Of a stretch of DNA of 64,000 nucleotides, positions 35,081 through 43,992 are shown piece after piece (positions within the stretch are counted from its first letter, which is position 1; every line of letters starts with the position of its first letter). Origin of the DNA: DASRHT01 sp035293765 (GTDB lineage: Bacteria > Chloroflexota > Ktedonobacteria > Ktedonobacterales > Ktedonobacteraceae). The stretch is from assembly GCA_035293765.1 (NCBI GenBank), contig DATGMF010000008.1, positions 39,262 through 103,261 on the forward strand, read 5' to 3'. The notes beneath the pieces were generated by a model. That model did not search any database and was not told the DNA's origin. It was given only the letters and a program-made list of their open reading frames with translations. Made by a program: the position numbers and the translations under genes.

Positions 35081-37915
35081 TTACATAGAAGCAAGCTCAT
35101 CAATAACGGCCTGTGCGCGCTCTACCTGAGAATTGAGGCCCAATGTTTCAAAGAGCTCTTGAGCTTTCTTAGCATACTCAAGGTTTTTATCTATTTCCGC
35201 CAAACCAAGATAATTCCAGGCCAGCAGCCGCCCATCAGCTCCGGTTTCCGACAGGCGCCTCGATTCGAGGTAGCATTCGCGCGCCGTTACTTTATCGTCA
35301 ATTAACAAACAGGCATCGGCTTTCAACCTTGCGAGATGAGCGCGTACACGATCCCATTCTAACTCTGTTTGTTTAAAAATACTATCCGCTTCCTCCAAAA
35401 CTTTGAGCGCTTCTTTTGCCTCCTTCCGCTCGGGATTGAGCATATACAACTCGGCCATATAGCTTAACGTTGATATTCTTGTTCTCAAGCTGTCATAGTC
35501 ATTATTCCTTGCAGCTTTGTCCCGCGCTTTTTCTAAATACTGCCACGCTTGTGACGGATCGCTACGATAAAACGTTTGCCCCAAGCGCAAATAAACCTCC
35601 GCTTGTAACGTTTCATCTCCGATAGACTCTGCCATTTCCATGGCGGGTAGAAGATAGCGTTTTGCGACCTCGGTCTTCTCCTGGTGGGCGTAATGTCTCC
35701 CAAGCAAGACCTGGACCTTGATTTTATGAGCATCTTCTGTCATTTTGCTGAGGATGGCCTTAAAGAACTGCTCGGCGTCAGTCCAGCGACCGTTAATGTG
35801 CAAATAGTGAGCGATAGTGGTGCCGAAAGTGCAGAGAACCCTCTCTTCAGGTACTGCTTCCGAGAGCAGAATCTCCAGTGCGGCTATTAAATTATTCAGG
35901 TCCGCTGCCAGCACATTCGCCTGCTGGCTATAGACTTCCCACTTCTCATTTGCCTCGGCAATTGCCAATGCCCAGTCAATAAAATCCTTTTGTACCTCTT
36001 TCAATAACGTTGAGTTCTCCTTACGACCCATCTGGTTCATAATATACTCCCGAAGGGTATCATGTAAATATAAATCCTCATGATCTACATTTAGTAGTCC
36101 ATAATGGCGTAGTCGCGCGAGTGCCCTGTCATATTTTTTCATGCCGTTTGCATCGTCGAGACGGGCTGCCTTCCTTAGACGCTCTTTGTCTAAGGGAGAC
36201 TTAAAGAGGATCATCAGGACAAGCAAACGCCACTCATCCTTTTGCAATTGCTGCAACACTTTTTTATAGATGTATCTCCATAGATAATGATCATGCGACG
36301 TTATATCTGCTAAGGCTGTTTTCACATCGCCAATGTTATGGACGTAGTTGGCGACCAGTTCTAAAGCAAGAGGGATGCCTGCTGTAACTTTGAAAATCTC
36401 TTTGTGTACTTCTCCGCTCCACTGGGGCGACGGCAGTGCGATTGATTTTTCCTTGCAATGATAGAGAAAGTACTCTTTGGCGAGAGGTGCATCGAAGGGC
36501 TCTATTTTTATGACCTTGTAGAGGTAACGCCTGATTTCCGCCGAATCGCGCCAACTGGTGAGTACGAAGCAGCTTCCTCTGGCAACTTCCCGTAGCAGTG
36601 CCGCAAAGTCGCTGTCTAATTTCGCTTCTTCCCTTTTTCCCTCCAGGAAGAACTCGAAACTATCGAGAATCACCAGTGTGGGCGCATTTTGCAGTACCTC
36701 CTGTACTCCTCTAAGCGGGTCCATATTGCCCAGGTGCGGCGAACCGTGGACCTTCAGGATCTCGGCGTATATATCGTGCTTACTCTGATAGTAGTTATAC
36801 GGTTTGGCAATGCCTGTAGCTGTCAACTCCTCTTTGCGAAAGGTGAGCCATACGATATGGCTGAACCGCCTTCCAAGAGAACCTTCAGCCGATTTGCAGT
36901 CTTCCGCTATCTTCTTGGCGATCAGACTTTTGCCGCAACCTCGCATTCCCCACAAAAAGATCCCTCGGATATCCTGATCTTTCAAACACCGCTCTATTTC
37001 TGCTAGCGTTTCGACCCTGTCAAACAATTTTCCGGGCGGCGCGGCTATATGGTTGCAACTGATCTTAACGACAGGTTGCTGTTCATATCTTCTCTTGGGC
37101 ATCGTTTCTTCGGTTACGTATTCCTGAATGAAAGAAAGGAGATAGATTGCTGCTGCATGAGCGGCTTCTTCGTGATAGACATCATTTTTACCTAAATGAG
37201 CGTAGTCACAGACCCCTTTGACCACGAGGGAGCACACATCGGGAAACTCGTGCAGCGTTGCGTAGAAGGCCGCAGCTTCTTGATCAAGTCCGAGCGTCTT
37301 GCGATGTTGCTGCTGCAAAATGGGAAAGGGATCATCGGTCCGAACGGCCATACCTGAAGCCATCGGAGCAATAAAACATTGTACCTCCGTGGCGTGCTTG
37401 CGCGTCCTTTTTCTCCTGGCGAGTTGTTGTTCAGCAACTGGTTGCTGCCATGCCTTGAAATTGTGAGCGTATTGTAAGATTCGCTTCGCGGGACTATAAG
37501 GAATTGAGCCGGGGCGCAGTGTGACCGTTCCATTCTTGCTTCTTTCAACTTTTCCCTCTTCATAATGATAGGCGTACTCGGCTACCACAAGATCCCCTAG
37601 CTGAACTTTGCGTTTCTCTCCCGCACAAATACCTGCCATTGCGGCGAAGCGTGGGTGAAACTCGCGGAGGAGGGATTTAAGATGAAGAACGGTTTCCACA
37701 GGACCGGGATGTGCCTGGCATAGAACAAGAATGGTCAGCGGCTCGCCTTTCTGGTTGCGGATCGTTGCATAGTGGTAGACATAGCCATCTGAGGAGCTGA
37801 TAGCCTTTTCAAACACTGTCTGGCATCGTGTCGAAAACTCATCGAGGACTGCTTCGGTTTCCTCTGCTAAAGCGCAGATAATGCACACATCGCACTGTGG
37901 GATGCCGTCTCCCAT
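35081..37915 (-). CDS. Nucleoside phosphorylase - NB-ARC STAND NTPase - TPR protein
   Basis: ATG 37915 (MGDGIPQCDVCIICALAEET) has AGGAAGG upstream; 944 residues. Residues about 10-270 match the purine/uridine phosphorylase and MTA/SAH nucleosidase superfamily (CIICALAEETEAV, MAGICAGEK, LGLDQEAAAFYA, VVKGVCDYAH). A STAND NTPase follows (Walker A LWGMRGCGKSLIAKKIAED about 320, Walker B TLVILDSFEFFLEG about 410), then about 300 residues of TPRs. Phosphorylase-STAND-TPR proteins occur as NLR-like proteins in fungi and in bacterial conflict systems, where ligand sensing by the repeats is thought to switch on the N-terminal nucleotide-hydrolysing effector. A defence role is inference from architecture. 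Confidence 0.88.
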   Translation of the reverse strand: MGDGIPQCDVCIICALAEETEAVLDEFSTRCQTVFEKAISSSDGYVYHYATIRNQKGEPLTILVLCQAHPGPVETVLHLKSLLREFHPRFAAMAGICAGEKRKVQLGDLVVAEYAYHYEEGKVERSKNGTVTLRPGSIPYSPAKRILQYAHNFKAWQQPVAEQQLARRKRTRKHATEVQCFIAPMASGMAVRTDDPFPILQQQHRKTLGLDQEAAAFYATLHEFPDVCSLVVKGVCDYAHLGKNDVYHEEAAHAAAIYLLSFIQEYVTEETMPKRRYEQQPVVKISCNHIAAPPGKLFDRVETLAEIERCLKDQDIRGIFLWGMRGCGKSLIAKKIAEDCKSAEGSLGRRFSHIVWLTFRKEELTATGIAKPYNYYQSKHDIYAEILKVHGSPHLGNMDPLRGVQEVLQNAPTLVILDSFEFFLEGKREEAKLDSDFAALLREVARGSCFVLTSWRDSAEIRRYLYKVIKIEPFDAPLAKEYFLYHCKEKSIALPSPQWSGEVHKEIFKVTAGIPLALELVANYVHNIGDVKTALADITSHDHYLWRYIYKKVLQQLQKDEWRLLVLMILFKSPLDKERLRKAARLDDANGMKKYDRALARLRHYGLLNVDHEDLYLHDTLREYIMNQMGRKENSTLLKEVQKDFIDWALAIAEANEKWEVYSQQANVLAADLNNLIAALEILLSEAVPEERVLCTFGTTIAHYLHINGRWTDAEQFFKAILSKMTEDAHKIKVQVLLGRHYAHQEKTEVAKRYLLPAMEMAESIGDETLQAEVYLRLGQTFYRSDPSQAWQYLEKARDKAARNNDYDSLRTRISTLSYMAELYMLNPERKEAKEALKVLEEADSIFKQTELEWDRVRAHLARLKADACLLIDDKVTARECYLESRRLSETGADGRLLAWNYLGLAEIDKNLEYAKKAQELFETLGLNSQVERAQAVIDELASM

Positions 37916-38372
37916 CGCTTTTGCCTTCCTGCTCACAAGAGCGAAGCATCACTTAGAGATTACCGAATATCTCTCCCGCCAAAGCGATAGATACGCTCTG
38001 TCTACAGGTAGTGAATATCAAAATTTCGTGATAAGCTTCATTTACTGAAGAGACAGATACCGCATTGTATCGCCATCAATATATAGGCAATCCTATCCCT
38101 TTACCAGTGGCACCAACTACTATAGTAGTAGTATACATAAGAAAGTGCCGTTTGACCAATAAAAAGTTCTTGGGAAAAGAGAACAGGTAAGAGAGGTACC
38201 TGTTATGCAAATTCTTCACTGAAAGTCTGGAAAAATCGCTTTTTATCAGGTATACTTCTTCTGGGTGCTGTCAATCACGAGGGCCGTGACATCGATGAGA
38301 TTGCCGAGGCAATACGGCAAAAGTCCGAAAATTCTCGCTGTTCTTCTTGCAGAAGAGATATCAGGAGAAGCA
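37916..38372. other. Divergent intergenic region upstream of RiPP locus 2
   Basis: About 455 bases with no supported gene; an in-frame extension of the M50 gene reaches back to 38265 but has no ribosome binding site. It contains an inverted repeat (38182-38204) and a TATACT-type -10 near 38251. Confidence 0.55.
38182..38204. promoter_or_regulatory. Inverted repeat, candidate operator of RiPP locus 2
   Basis: AACAGGTA (38182-38189) and TACCTGTT (38197-38204) are perfect 8-bp inverted arms with a 7-bp centre, about 170 bases before the first gene of the locus. It could bind a dimeric regulator. Confidence 0.4.
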
Positions 38373-39539
38373 ATGCCAACAACAACCCGGAGCGTCTGCC
38401 CTCAACTTCGTCCCGATCTGGTGATTGAGAAGCAGGGCGAAGGAAAAACGGTGCGCTATGTCATCAGTGACCCTGCTAAGGGACGATATTTCTCCTGCGG
38501 AGCTCCCCAACATGCCTTGCTCATGCTCTTGACAGGTCAGTTGACCACCACGGAGATCGCGACGCAGTATAGCGCGCAGACCCGCATTCTCCTGCGCCCT
38601 GAGCAGTTAGAGGCTGTGTTACGTCGGCTTGAGGGGCTGGATTTCCTTCTCCCCTCTGGCAACCTCGCTCCATCTTCCTCCTCTCTCTCGCTGACGTCTC
38701 CACCATTGTGGAAAAGTCGTTTCCGCCGGAAAATGCATTGGAAGCTTTTTCCTATGCAGCGGATATTGCTCCCTCTCCAGCCCGCCATGCGCTGGCTCTT
38801 CTCTCCTGCATTCTTCCTGATCTGTGTGCTGCTGATCCTGCTCACAGGATGGATTCTGCTGCATGGAGGGTGGTCTCACGGGGTTGTTCCTCTTATGTCC
38901 GGCCTCTATGCTCACCCATCGCTCTCCTCCTGGAGCATCGTGCTGGTGGCCCTGCTCATCACCTGCTATCTTCACGAATGCGGCCATGTCTACGCTTTAC
39001 AGCATTATGGACGAGAGCCTGGATATTTGGGAGTCGGGTTTGCCTTTCCACTCGGGCCTATTGTCTACGTGGAGATTGGCGAGGTCTGGCGTCTGGCTCA
39101 GGCAAGACAGCGCATCCTCGTCAGTCTGGCCGGTCCGCTGGCCTCGTTGCTGGTTGCGGGAATAGGCGCGCTTGGCTGGTGGCTTCTGCCTGTTTCTCCC
39201 CTCTGGTCCCCCTGGTTTGCTGCCTTTCTGGTGATGGGATTATTGACGGGCGTCTATAATCTCCTCCCGCTCAGAGGGACCGACGGCTACTTTGCCCTTG
39301 CTGATATGGTGGGCGTGCCTAACCTTGACCGCAAGGCCTCGCTCTATCTGAAAGAAGTCCTCCTCCGTCCGTTTCGGCGGCAACAGCCTCTGAGAAAATA
39401 TTCTCTCCGTCAGCACCTGCTCTTCGCTGGCTATGGAGTGCCCATCTTGCTGCTCAAAGCCTGGCTGATCTGGAACCTGGGCGGATTTCTTTTGCGACGC
39501 GTCGTTTCTTTCGTTGTCTTCCTGCTTCATTTCCTCTGA
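38373..39539 (+). CDS. M50-type membrane zinc metalloprotease with PqqD-like N-terminus (RiPP locus 2)
   Basis: ATG 38373 has AGGAG upstream; 388 residues. Residues about 1-105 look like a PqqD-type winged-helix/precursor-recognition domain (DPAKGRYFSCGAPQHALLML). Several membrane helices follow; HECGH (about residue 201) is the HExxH zinc motif, and GTDGYFALADM (about 303) carries the third ligand Asp of the site-2-protease family. Such PqqD-M50 fusions occur in RiPP gene clusters, where they may cleave the leader or help export. It is the first gene of a four-gene rightward locus; the precursor starts 37 bases downstream. Confidence 0.85.
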   Translation: MPTTTRSVCPQLRPDLVIEKQGEGKTVRYVISDPAKGRYFSCGAPQHALLMLLTGQLTTTEIATQYSAQTRILLRPEQLEAVLRRLEGLDFLLPSGNLAPSSSSLSLTSPPLWKSRFRRKMHWKLFPMQRILLPLQPAMRWLFSPAFFLICVLLILLTGWILLHGGWSHGVVPLMSGLYAHPSLSSWSIVLVALLITCYLHECGHVYALQHYGREPGYLGVGFAFPLGPIVYVEIGEVWRLAQARQRILVSLAGPLASLLVAGIGALGWWLLPVSPLWSPWFAAFLVMGLLTGVYNLLPLRGTDGYFALADMVGVPNLDRKASLYLKEVLLRPFRRQQPLRKYSLRQHLLFAGYGVPILLLKAWLIWNLGGFLLRRVVSFVVFLLHFL

Positions 39540-39576
39540 AGAAGGAGTATTTCACCTATCAAGAAGGAGTATTACC

Positions 39577-39756
39577 ATGAACGAAGAGATCAAGATGATC
39601 AACATGATTGACGAAACTCTCGACAAAATCCTCGACCCGACCGGAGAATTTGCCGACGAGTTCACCTTTGACCTGGAGGAACTCGATGGCAAACGGGCGT
39701 CAGCTCTCGTCGTTGCCCTCGATCCACCAGATTGCACCATTAACCATTCAGTCTAA
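39577..39756 (+). CDS. RiPP precursor peptide candidate, 59 residues
   Basis: The ATG at 39577 is preceded by AAGAAGGAGTATTACC; the same AAGAAGGAGTATT also occurs 23 bases earlier, a short tandem duplication. The peptide is acidic through the first 38 residues (MNEEIKMINMIDETLDKILD, then EFTFDLEELDGKR) and has an uncharged tail RASALVVALDPPDCTINHSV. FDLEEL in the leader resembles FNLD-like recognition motifs. The tail holds one Cys and few Ser/Thr, so lanthionine chemistry is unlikely; carbon-based crosslinks or another radical modification fits better with the neighbouring radical SAM enzyme. Size and position between the protease and maturase support the call; the product is unknown. Confidence 0.75.
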   Translation: MNEEIKMINMIDETLDKILDPTGEFADEFTFDLEELDGKRASALVVALDPPDCTINHSV

Positions 39757-39863
39757 CTCTGGGAGGCGGTAGTCAACAGACACGATGAGACCAGCGAGGG
39801 CAGGCGTCAGGGATGGCTGCCCTCCCTGGACCTGGGGCAGAGCATGTTTGAAAGGCAGGATCG

Positions 39864-41432
39864 ATGGAAAGCCCGGTGATCCCATTGCAAGAGGTCGCGA
39901 AAGCTTCAAAGAGGAGCGACCTGGAACCACGCAAACTGCGAGCCAGCAGCTACATTATTTTTGTAGACTTGCCCGATGAGCGCGAAAAAATGCTGCTGGT
40001 CCACGGCTATAGTGGCGCTTACGATCTGGTTTCGCGCAAGGTTGCCACCTTCATCCGCTCGCTGGAAGTCGGCAAGACGCCGCGCCCTTTGTACGGGGCC
40101 TGGACTCCTGCCCCTCCTCTTGAGGGAACTGTCGAGCGTCCCTCGGAGCAAACCATCAAGCTGCTCAAGCGCCGTGGGTATCTGACGGAACGAACAGTTG
40201 CCGAAGAGGAAGCCCTCTTTATCAAAATCGCCAACTACCTCCATGCCAGATCGCTGCGTACACAACCAACGTATATTCTGATGCCGACCTACGACTGCAA
40301 TCTGCGTTGCGCCTACTGTTTCCAGGATCATATGCGCACCAATCCCCAATATCATCATCTCTTACATACCATGTCGAAATCGGTCGTTGATCGGGTCGTC
40401 AAAGGGATGCTGGCTATTGAGACTCAACATGATGTCCCGCCACCGGATCGCTACGTCCGCTCCATCGTCTTCTTTGGCGGGGAACCGCTGCTGGCGCGCA
40501 ACCGTCACGTCATTGACTATATCATCGAGCGGGTGCGCGGCATTGGCAGAGCCTCTTTCTCCGCCGTTTCCAATGCCACCGAGCTGGATGCCTATCAAGA
40601 TCTGCTCAATCCCGATGGGATTAGCTCGCTCCAAATCACTATTGATGGCCCGCCCGATGAGCATGACCGGCGGCGTGTCTATGCCGATGGTAGTGGCTCG
40701 TTTGCCCGTATTGCCAGCAATGTGACGATGGCGCTTGAGCAAGGGGTGCAGGTCCAGACTCGCATCAACGTTGATCGCCTCTCTATCAAGTTCCTGCCTC
40801 AATTTGCCGAGGAGATCCTTGCTCGCGGCTGGAACACCTATCCGAACTTTGTGGCTTATACCGCGCCGATCCATGCCAGCAATGACAACGTCGATGTCAG
40901 GACGACGTTCAACTCCTGGACGCTGGAGAAAGCCCTCAACGAGATGCGTCTGGAGTATCCGGCTCTATGCCTGATTAAGCGGCCAGATGATTCGCTCAAA
41001 GCCAGGGCGCGCCGCCTGATTGACAGCCAGGGCATCCCTGCGCTCCATTCCCAATTTTGCGGCGCTCATGCCGGAATGTATGTGATTGATCCCTTCGCTA
41101 ACGTCTACGCGTGTTGGGAACGGACGGGCGATGAAACTGTGCGCATCGGGCGTATCACCCGCGAAGGGACCTATGAGGTTGCCTCTCAGTTGAGCCAGAT
41201 ATGGCGCAGCCGCAACGTCACCACGAACAAAATCTGCCGCCAATGTCGCTATGCCCTCAACTGCGGCGGTGGTTGTGCCGTGCTCGCTGAAGGGGGCAGC
41301 GCGGGGACGATTTTCACCAATCACTGTGATGGCTATGCCGCGCGTTTTCGTGCCAGTGTTGCAGAAGCTTATCTGGAGCATGTGGCCGGCGTGCAGGCTC
41401 CCCAACACGTAGAAAGTGTGTGCGATCTGTGA
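39864..41432 (+). CDS. Radical SAM/SPASM peptide maturase (RiPP locus 2)
   Basis: The 522-residue protein has an N-terminal domain of about 130 residues (KLRASSYIIFVDLPD, probably a precursor-binding region), the radical SAM cluster CNLRCAYC (Cys 145, 149, 152), a barrel with VFFGGEPLLARN and LQITIDGPPDEHDRRR, and a C-terminal SPASM domain with seven or more Cys (FCGAHAGMY, ACWERTGDE, CRQCRYALNCGGGC, HCDGY) for two auxiliary Fe-S clusters. SPASM enzymes make thioether or C-C crosslinks or epimerise residues in peptides. Its stop overlaps the ATG of the next gene as TGATG, so the two are coupled. The Shine-Dalgarno site is weak (GGCAGGA). Confidence 0.92.
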   Translation: MESPVIPLQEVAKASKRSDLEPRKLRASSYIIFVDLPDEREKMLLVHGYSGAYDLVSRKVATFIRSLEVGKTPRPLYGAWTPAPPLEGTVERPSEQTIKLLKRRGYLTERTVAEEEALFIKIANYLHARSLRTQPTYILMPTYDCNLRCAYCFQDHMRTNPQYHHLLHTMSKSVVDRVVKGMLAIETQHDVPPPDRYVRSIVFFGGEPLLARNRHVIDYIIERVRGIGRASFSAVSNATELDAYQDLLNPDGISSLQITIDGPPDEHDRRRVYADGSGSFARIASNVTMALEQGVQVQTRINVDRLSIKFLPQFAEEILARGWNTYPNFVAYTAPIHASNDNVDVRTTFNSWTLEKALNEMRLEYPALCLIKRPDDSLKARARRLIDSQGIPALHSQFCGAHAGMYVIDPFANVYACWERTGDETVRIGRITREGTYEVASQLSQIWRSRNVTTNKICRQCRYALNCGGGCAVLAEGGSAGTIFTNHCDGYAARFRASVAEAYLEHVAGVQAPQHVESVCDL

Positions 41433-42613
41433 TGGACAAGGAATCCCGATCTCCGCATGAGCGTGCGTTCCCAGGAGGTCCCATTCCAGCTTATCGTATG
41501 CCTGCCCTGAAGCGCACCTGGATCGTGACTGGAAATCGGACGAGCCGTTCTGTCAGCTTTGCTCCATTGGCCCCTGGATTGCGCGCCTTTATGCTCCACC
41601 GCGTCTCTCCCCCCCAACTGCGCCTTCTGGGGTTGCTCACCGGCGAATATCGCACGGAGGAGCTTGAGCAACGCTTATGCGCTGAGTTCTCGCACCTGCC
41701 GCCAGGGGCCGTTGCCTCGATGCTCAATCAGCTTGATCGCGCGGGACTGCTGGAGGAGGCTGATGTCCAACCGCCGGCTGATTGGACGCCGGCGTATGTG
41801 GAACGCTACACTCGTCATCTCGCGGTTTTTGCTGGCTACGAGCGCCCAGGACTCTCACGTTTTGACCAGCAACAGCGCCTGCGTGACGCACGGGTCGCGG
41901 TTCTGGGCGTGGGCGGCACAGGTTCCTGGATCGCCCTTTTGCTCGCACAGCTTGGCATTGGTCATCTCACGCTGGTTGATGAAGATCGTATTACCAGCAG
42001 TAACCTCACCCGCCAGGCCCTCTATACCGAGCGCGATATCGGGCGTTGCAAAGTAGTCGCCGCCAGTGAGGCGCTGCGTGCCATCAATAGCGAGATTCAA
42101 TTGACTGCCGTTGCTCGCAGCATCACAACGGAAGAAGAACTGGCCGAGCTCTGCCAGGGAAGTAACCTTGTAATCATCACCTTCGGACCTTTTCTTCTCC
42201 CCGACCCGAGCAGGCTTCAGCGCGCCTGTGTGCGCCAGGGCATCCCCTGCGTTGCTATGGGAGGGTTGCATCTAGGACCTCTGGTCATCCCAGGTCAGAC
42301 TGCTTGTTTTGAGTGCGTTCGCCTGGCCCTGGATGCGTATTTCCCCACCCCAACCGCGACCGGAGGGAACGCGGATGCAGAGACCTTTTTCCTGGAAAGG
42401 GGGTATCACGCCATTTTTGCTCCCCTCATCGCCAGTTGTATCGGCTTAGGGGTCACAGAGATAATCAAGTTTCTTGCAGGCTTTGCTCCATCCACATTAG
42501 AAAATGGCCTGCTCTACCTCAATCCGACTGACCTCTCGATCACGCGTCTGGCAACGCCACGCCATCCGGCCTGTCCTCTTTGTGGCACAGAGGAGGAGTT
42601 CCGGCATTTGTAG
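41432..42613 (+). CDS. E1/ThiF-like adenylating enzyme with N-terminal recognition-like domain (RiPP locus 2)
   Basis: ATG 41432 overlaps the SPASM gene stop (TGATG); 393 residues. Residues about 1-140 form a winged-helix-like region, followed by a ThiF/MoeB Rossmann domain: VLGVGGTGSWIALLLAQLGI (about 157), LVDEDRITSSNLTRQ with the Asp, Asn and Arg of ATP binding, and Lys in GRCKVVAASEAL. Two CxxC pairs, CFEC (about 291) and CPLC (about 380), bind zinc. At the site of the usual D.tDN segment the protein has IITFGPF, so the catalytic Asp may be missing or displaced. E1-like enzymes in RiPP loci either activate the peptide C-terminus or deliver the leader to a partner enzyme. Role here is inferred from context. 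Confidence 0.85.
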   Translation: MDKESRSPHERAFPGGPIPAYRMPALKRTWIVTGNRTSRSVSFAPLAPGLRAFMLHRVSPPQLRLLGLLTGEYRTEELEQRLCAEFSHLPPGAVASMLNQLDRAGLLEEADVQPPADWTPAYVERYTRHLAVFAGYERPGLSRFDQQQRLRDARVAVLGVGGTGSWIALLLAQLGIGHLTLVDEDRITSSNLTRQALYTERDIGRCKVVAASEALRAINSEIQLTAVARSITTEEELAELCQGSNLVIITFGPFLLPDPSRLQRACVRQGIPCVAMGGLHLGPLVIPGQTACFECVRLALDAYFPTPTATGGNADAETFFLERGYHAIFAPLIASCIGLGVTEIIKFLAGFAPSTLENGLLYLNPTDLSITRLATPRHPACPLCGTEEEFRHL

Positions 42614-43252
42614 CCGCATGATAGAGTAAGCTCGTCAATGGTCGCTGCTGCTTTTATGGCGGAACGAATTTTTACACTTCCCCTCTTCAACCGGTAGAGC
42701 CCAGCAGAGTGCGCGCCAGAAGTCGCGGACAGGGATAATGATAGCCTCTCGCGCAAAAATAGTTGCGGTGAAGTCCTCCAATATGCCTTCCGTATGTGCC
42801 TGCGTCCTGGTGTCGGGTGCGTCGGGGGTTGCCCTGACGAGCGATGCTGGCTGCTCTTTCATCAGAGGAGAAGCATCCACTCATCAGGAGTTAAGCGCAA
42901 GGCAGAGGCTTCCACTGCTAATTGCCTGGCTTTTGTGGTCTTGCCGGCTCCTGGAAGTCCCACCAGGAGATACAATCGTGCAGGTTCTTGCATCCCTGTA
43001 TTATGGCATTAGGACGAGCAAGTATCGCCGGATGTCACGTTCCCCGCTGCCCGTACGCGACAAAAAATTGATAGATGGTGTGTGCTGAAAGTTAACTGCC
43101 TCCATCACCGACTATCACTTCGAGGTGGGCCTGGCAAGTGGGCAGCAATGGCTCTCTGTATTTGACCATTTAGGGGGAATATATTCTATAGGAAAAGATG
43201 CTAAGGATGAGCATCGGAAAAGAAGTCAGGAACAATTAAAAACGGGCCGGGG
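42614..43252. other. Intergenic region after RiPP locus 2
   Basis: About 640 bases with no intact gene. The left part holds a decayed P-loop ATPase gene on the minus strand (42660-42993). The right part, to the tRNA genes, shows no repeat or motif that can be named. Confidence 0.6.
42660..42993 (-). pseudogene. Remnant of a P-loop ATPase/kinase gene (AAA_33-like)
   Basis: From ATG 42993 the frame reads MQEPARLYLLVGLPGAGKTT then KARQLAVEASALRLTPDEWM and stops after 43 codons. This is the typical start of AAA_33-type small ATPases (GLPGAGKTT, then LR(L)PDEW). After the stop, another frame has FWRALCWALP, which resembles the later family motif (FW...R.ALRW). The gene is therefore broken by a frameshift or deletion. 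Confidence 0.55.
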
Positions 43253-43338
43253 CGGAGGAGGTGGGATTCGAACCCACGAAGGCTATTCACCTTACACGAT
43301 TTCCAGTCGTGCTCACTAGACCACTATGAGACTCCTCC
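43253..43338 (-). tRNA. tRNA-Ser (anticodon GGA)
   Basis: Read on the minus strand, an acceptor stem GGAGGAG/CTCCTCC closes an 86-base class II tRNA with a long variable arm (AAGGTGAATAGCCTT). The anticodon loop CTGGAAA gives anticodon GGA, and the T arm GTGGGTTCGAATCCCAC is perfect. Discriminator base is G, as expected for serine. CCA is not encoded. The coordinates were derived by pairing the stems by eye. Confidence 0.93.
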
Positions 43339-43345
43339 AGGCTGG

Positions 43346-43430
43346 CGGAGAGAGTGGGATTCGAACCCACGAGGGCTTGCACCCTACCGCTTTTCGAGAG
43401 CGGCACATTCGACCACTCTGACATCTCTCC
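43346..43430 (-). tRNA. tRNA-Ser (anticodon CGA)
   Basis: On the minus strand an acceptor stem GGAGAGA/TCTCTCC closes an 85-base class II tRNA with a long variable arm. The anticodon stem CCGCT/AGCGG holds the loop CTCGAAA, anticodon CGA. T arm is GTGGGTTCGAATCCCAC and discriminator is G. It lies seven bases from the tRNA-Ser(GGA) gene, so both are probably one transcript. Confidence 0.93.
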
Positions 43431-43468
43431 GCCGAGAGTATAACATATCTCTTCCAGGGTGGCAAGCA

Positions 43469-43744
43469 CTATATTTCACTGATTTCGCCGTGTTCATAAA
43501 GCCATCGAACAAAATGTGTACGCAAGTCATCGGCCATGCGCTGGCGCACTTCGCTATTCTCATACAGGTGTTCACGCATGCAAAGCAGCTTGACCGCCTC
43601 CCCCCACTCAAAGCCCGACTCCATCAGATAATCCAACTGCACCTGCTCTTCCTGCGCTTCCTCGCTACTGCTGCCCGTTCTAATGTGCTGTAAGAGCTGC
43701 TCATTGTGCTCAAAAGCTCCTCCGGGTGGTTGTCTGTTTTTCAT
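43469..43744 (-). CDS. Small conserved-looking hypothetical protein
   Basis: The 91-residue, acidic, helical protein starts at ATG 43744 with GAGGAGAG upstream. It contains a segment QVQLDYLMESGFEWGEAVKL, and no membrane helix, signal peptide or known motif. It lies next to the serine tRNAs and divergent from the sigma-factor gene. Not recognised; the good start site supports that it is a real gene. Confidence 0.6.
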   Translation of the reverse strand: MKNRQPPGGAFEHNEQLLQHIRTGSSSEEAQEEQVQLDYLMESGFEWGEAVKLLCMREHLYENSEVRQRMADDLRTHFVRWLYEHGEISEI

Positions 43745-43992
43745 AGAGCTCTCTCCTCAGATGAATCGCATAACAGAAGTTCGATGTTCAGCCGTGTGGG
43801 CAGGCTGCCACTCCCTTCCACCTGGAATTATCTATCGACCCCCTCCCATGAAACTATAGCTTCCCAGCGGCTTAGGACCTCTGTTGATTGAACGGGGGAC
43901 CTGCGTCAATATTCCTCAGCTTGCTATCCTACTACACTCTACTCATGCGATGGATCGGGGGGTCTGTCTGGCATTGTTGAAAGGAGTGTCAT

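Noticed and set aside
20009..42613. Idea that the M50 protease of RiPP locus 2 also processes the lanthipeptide
   Set aside because: The loci are 13 kb apart, on different strands, with different precursors; nothing in the sequence links them.
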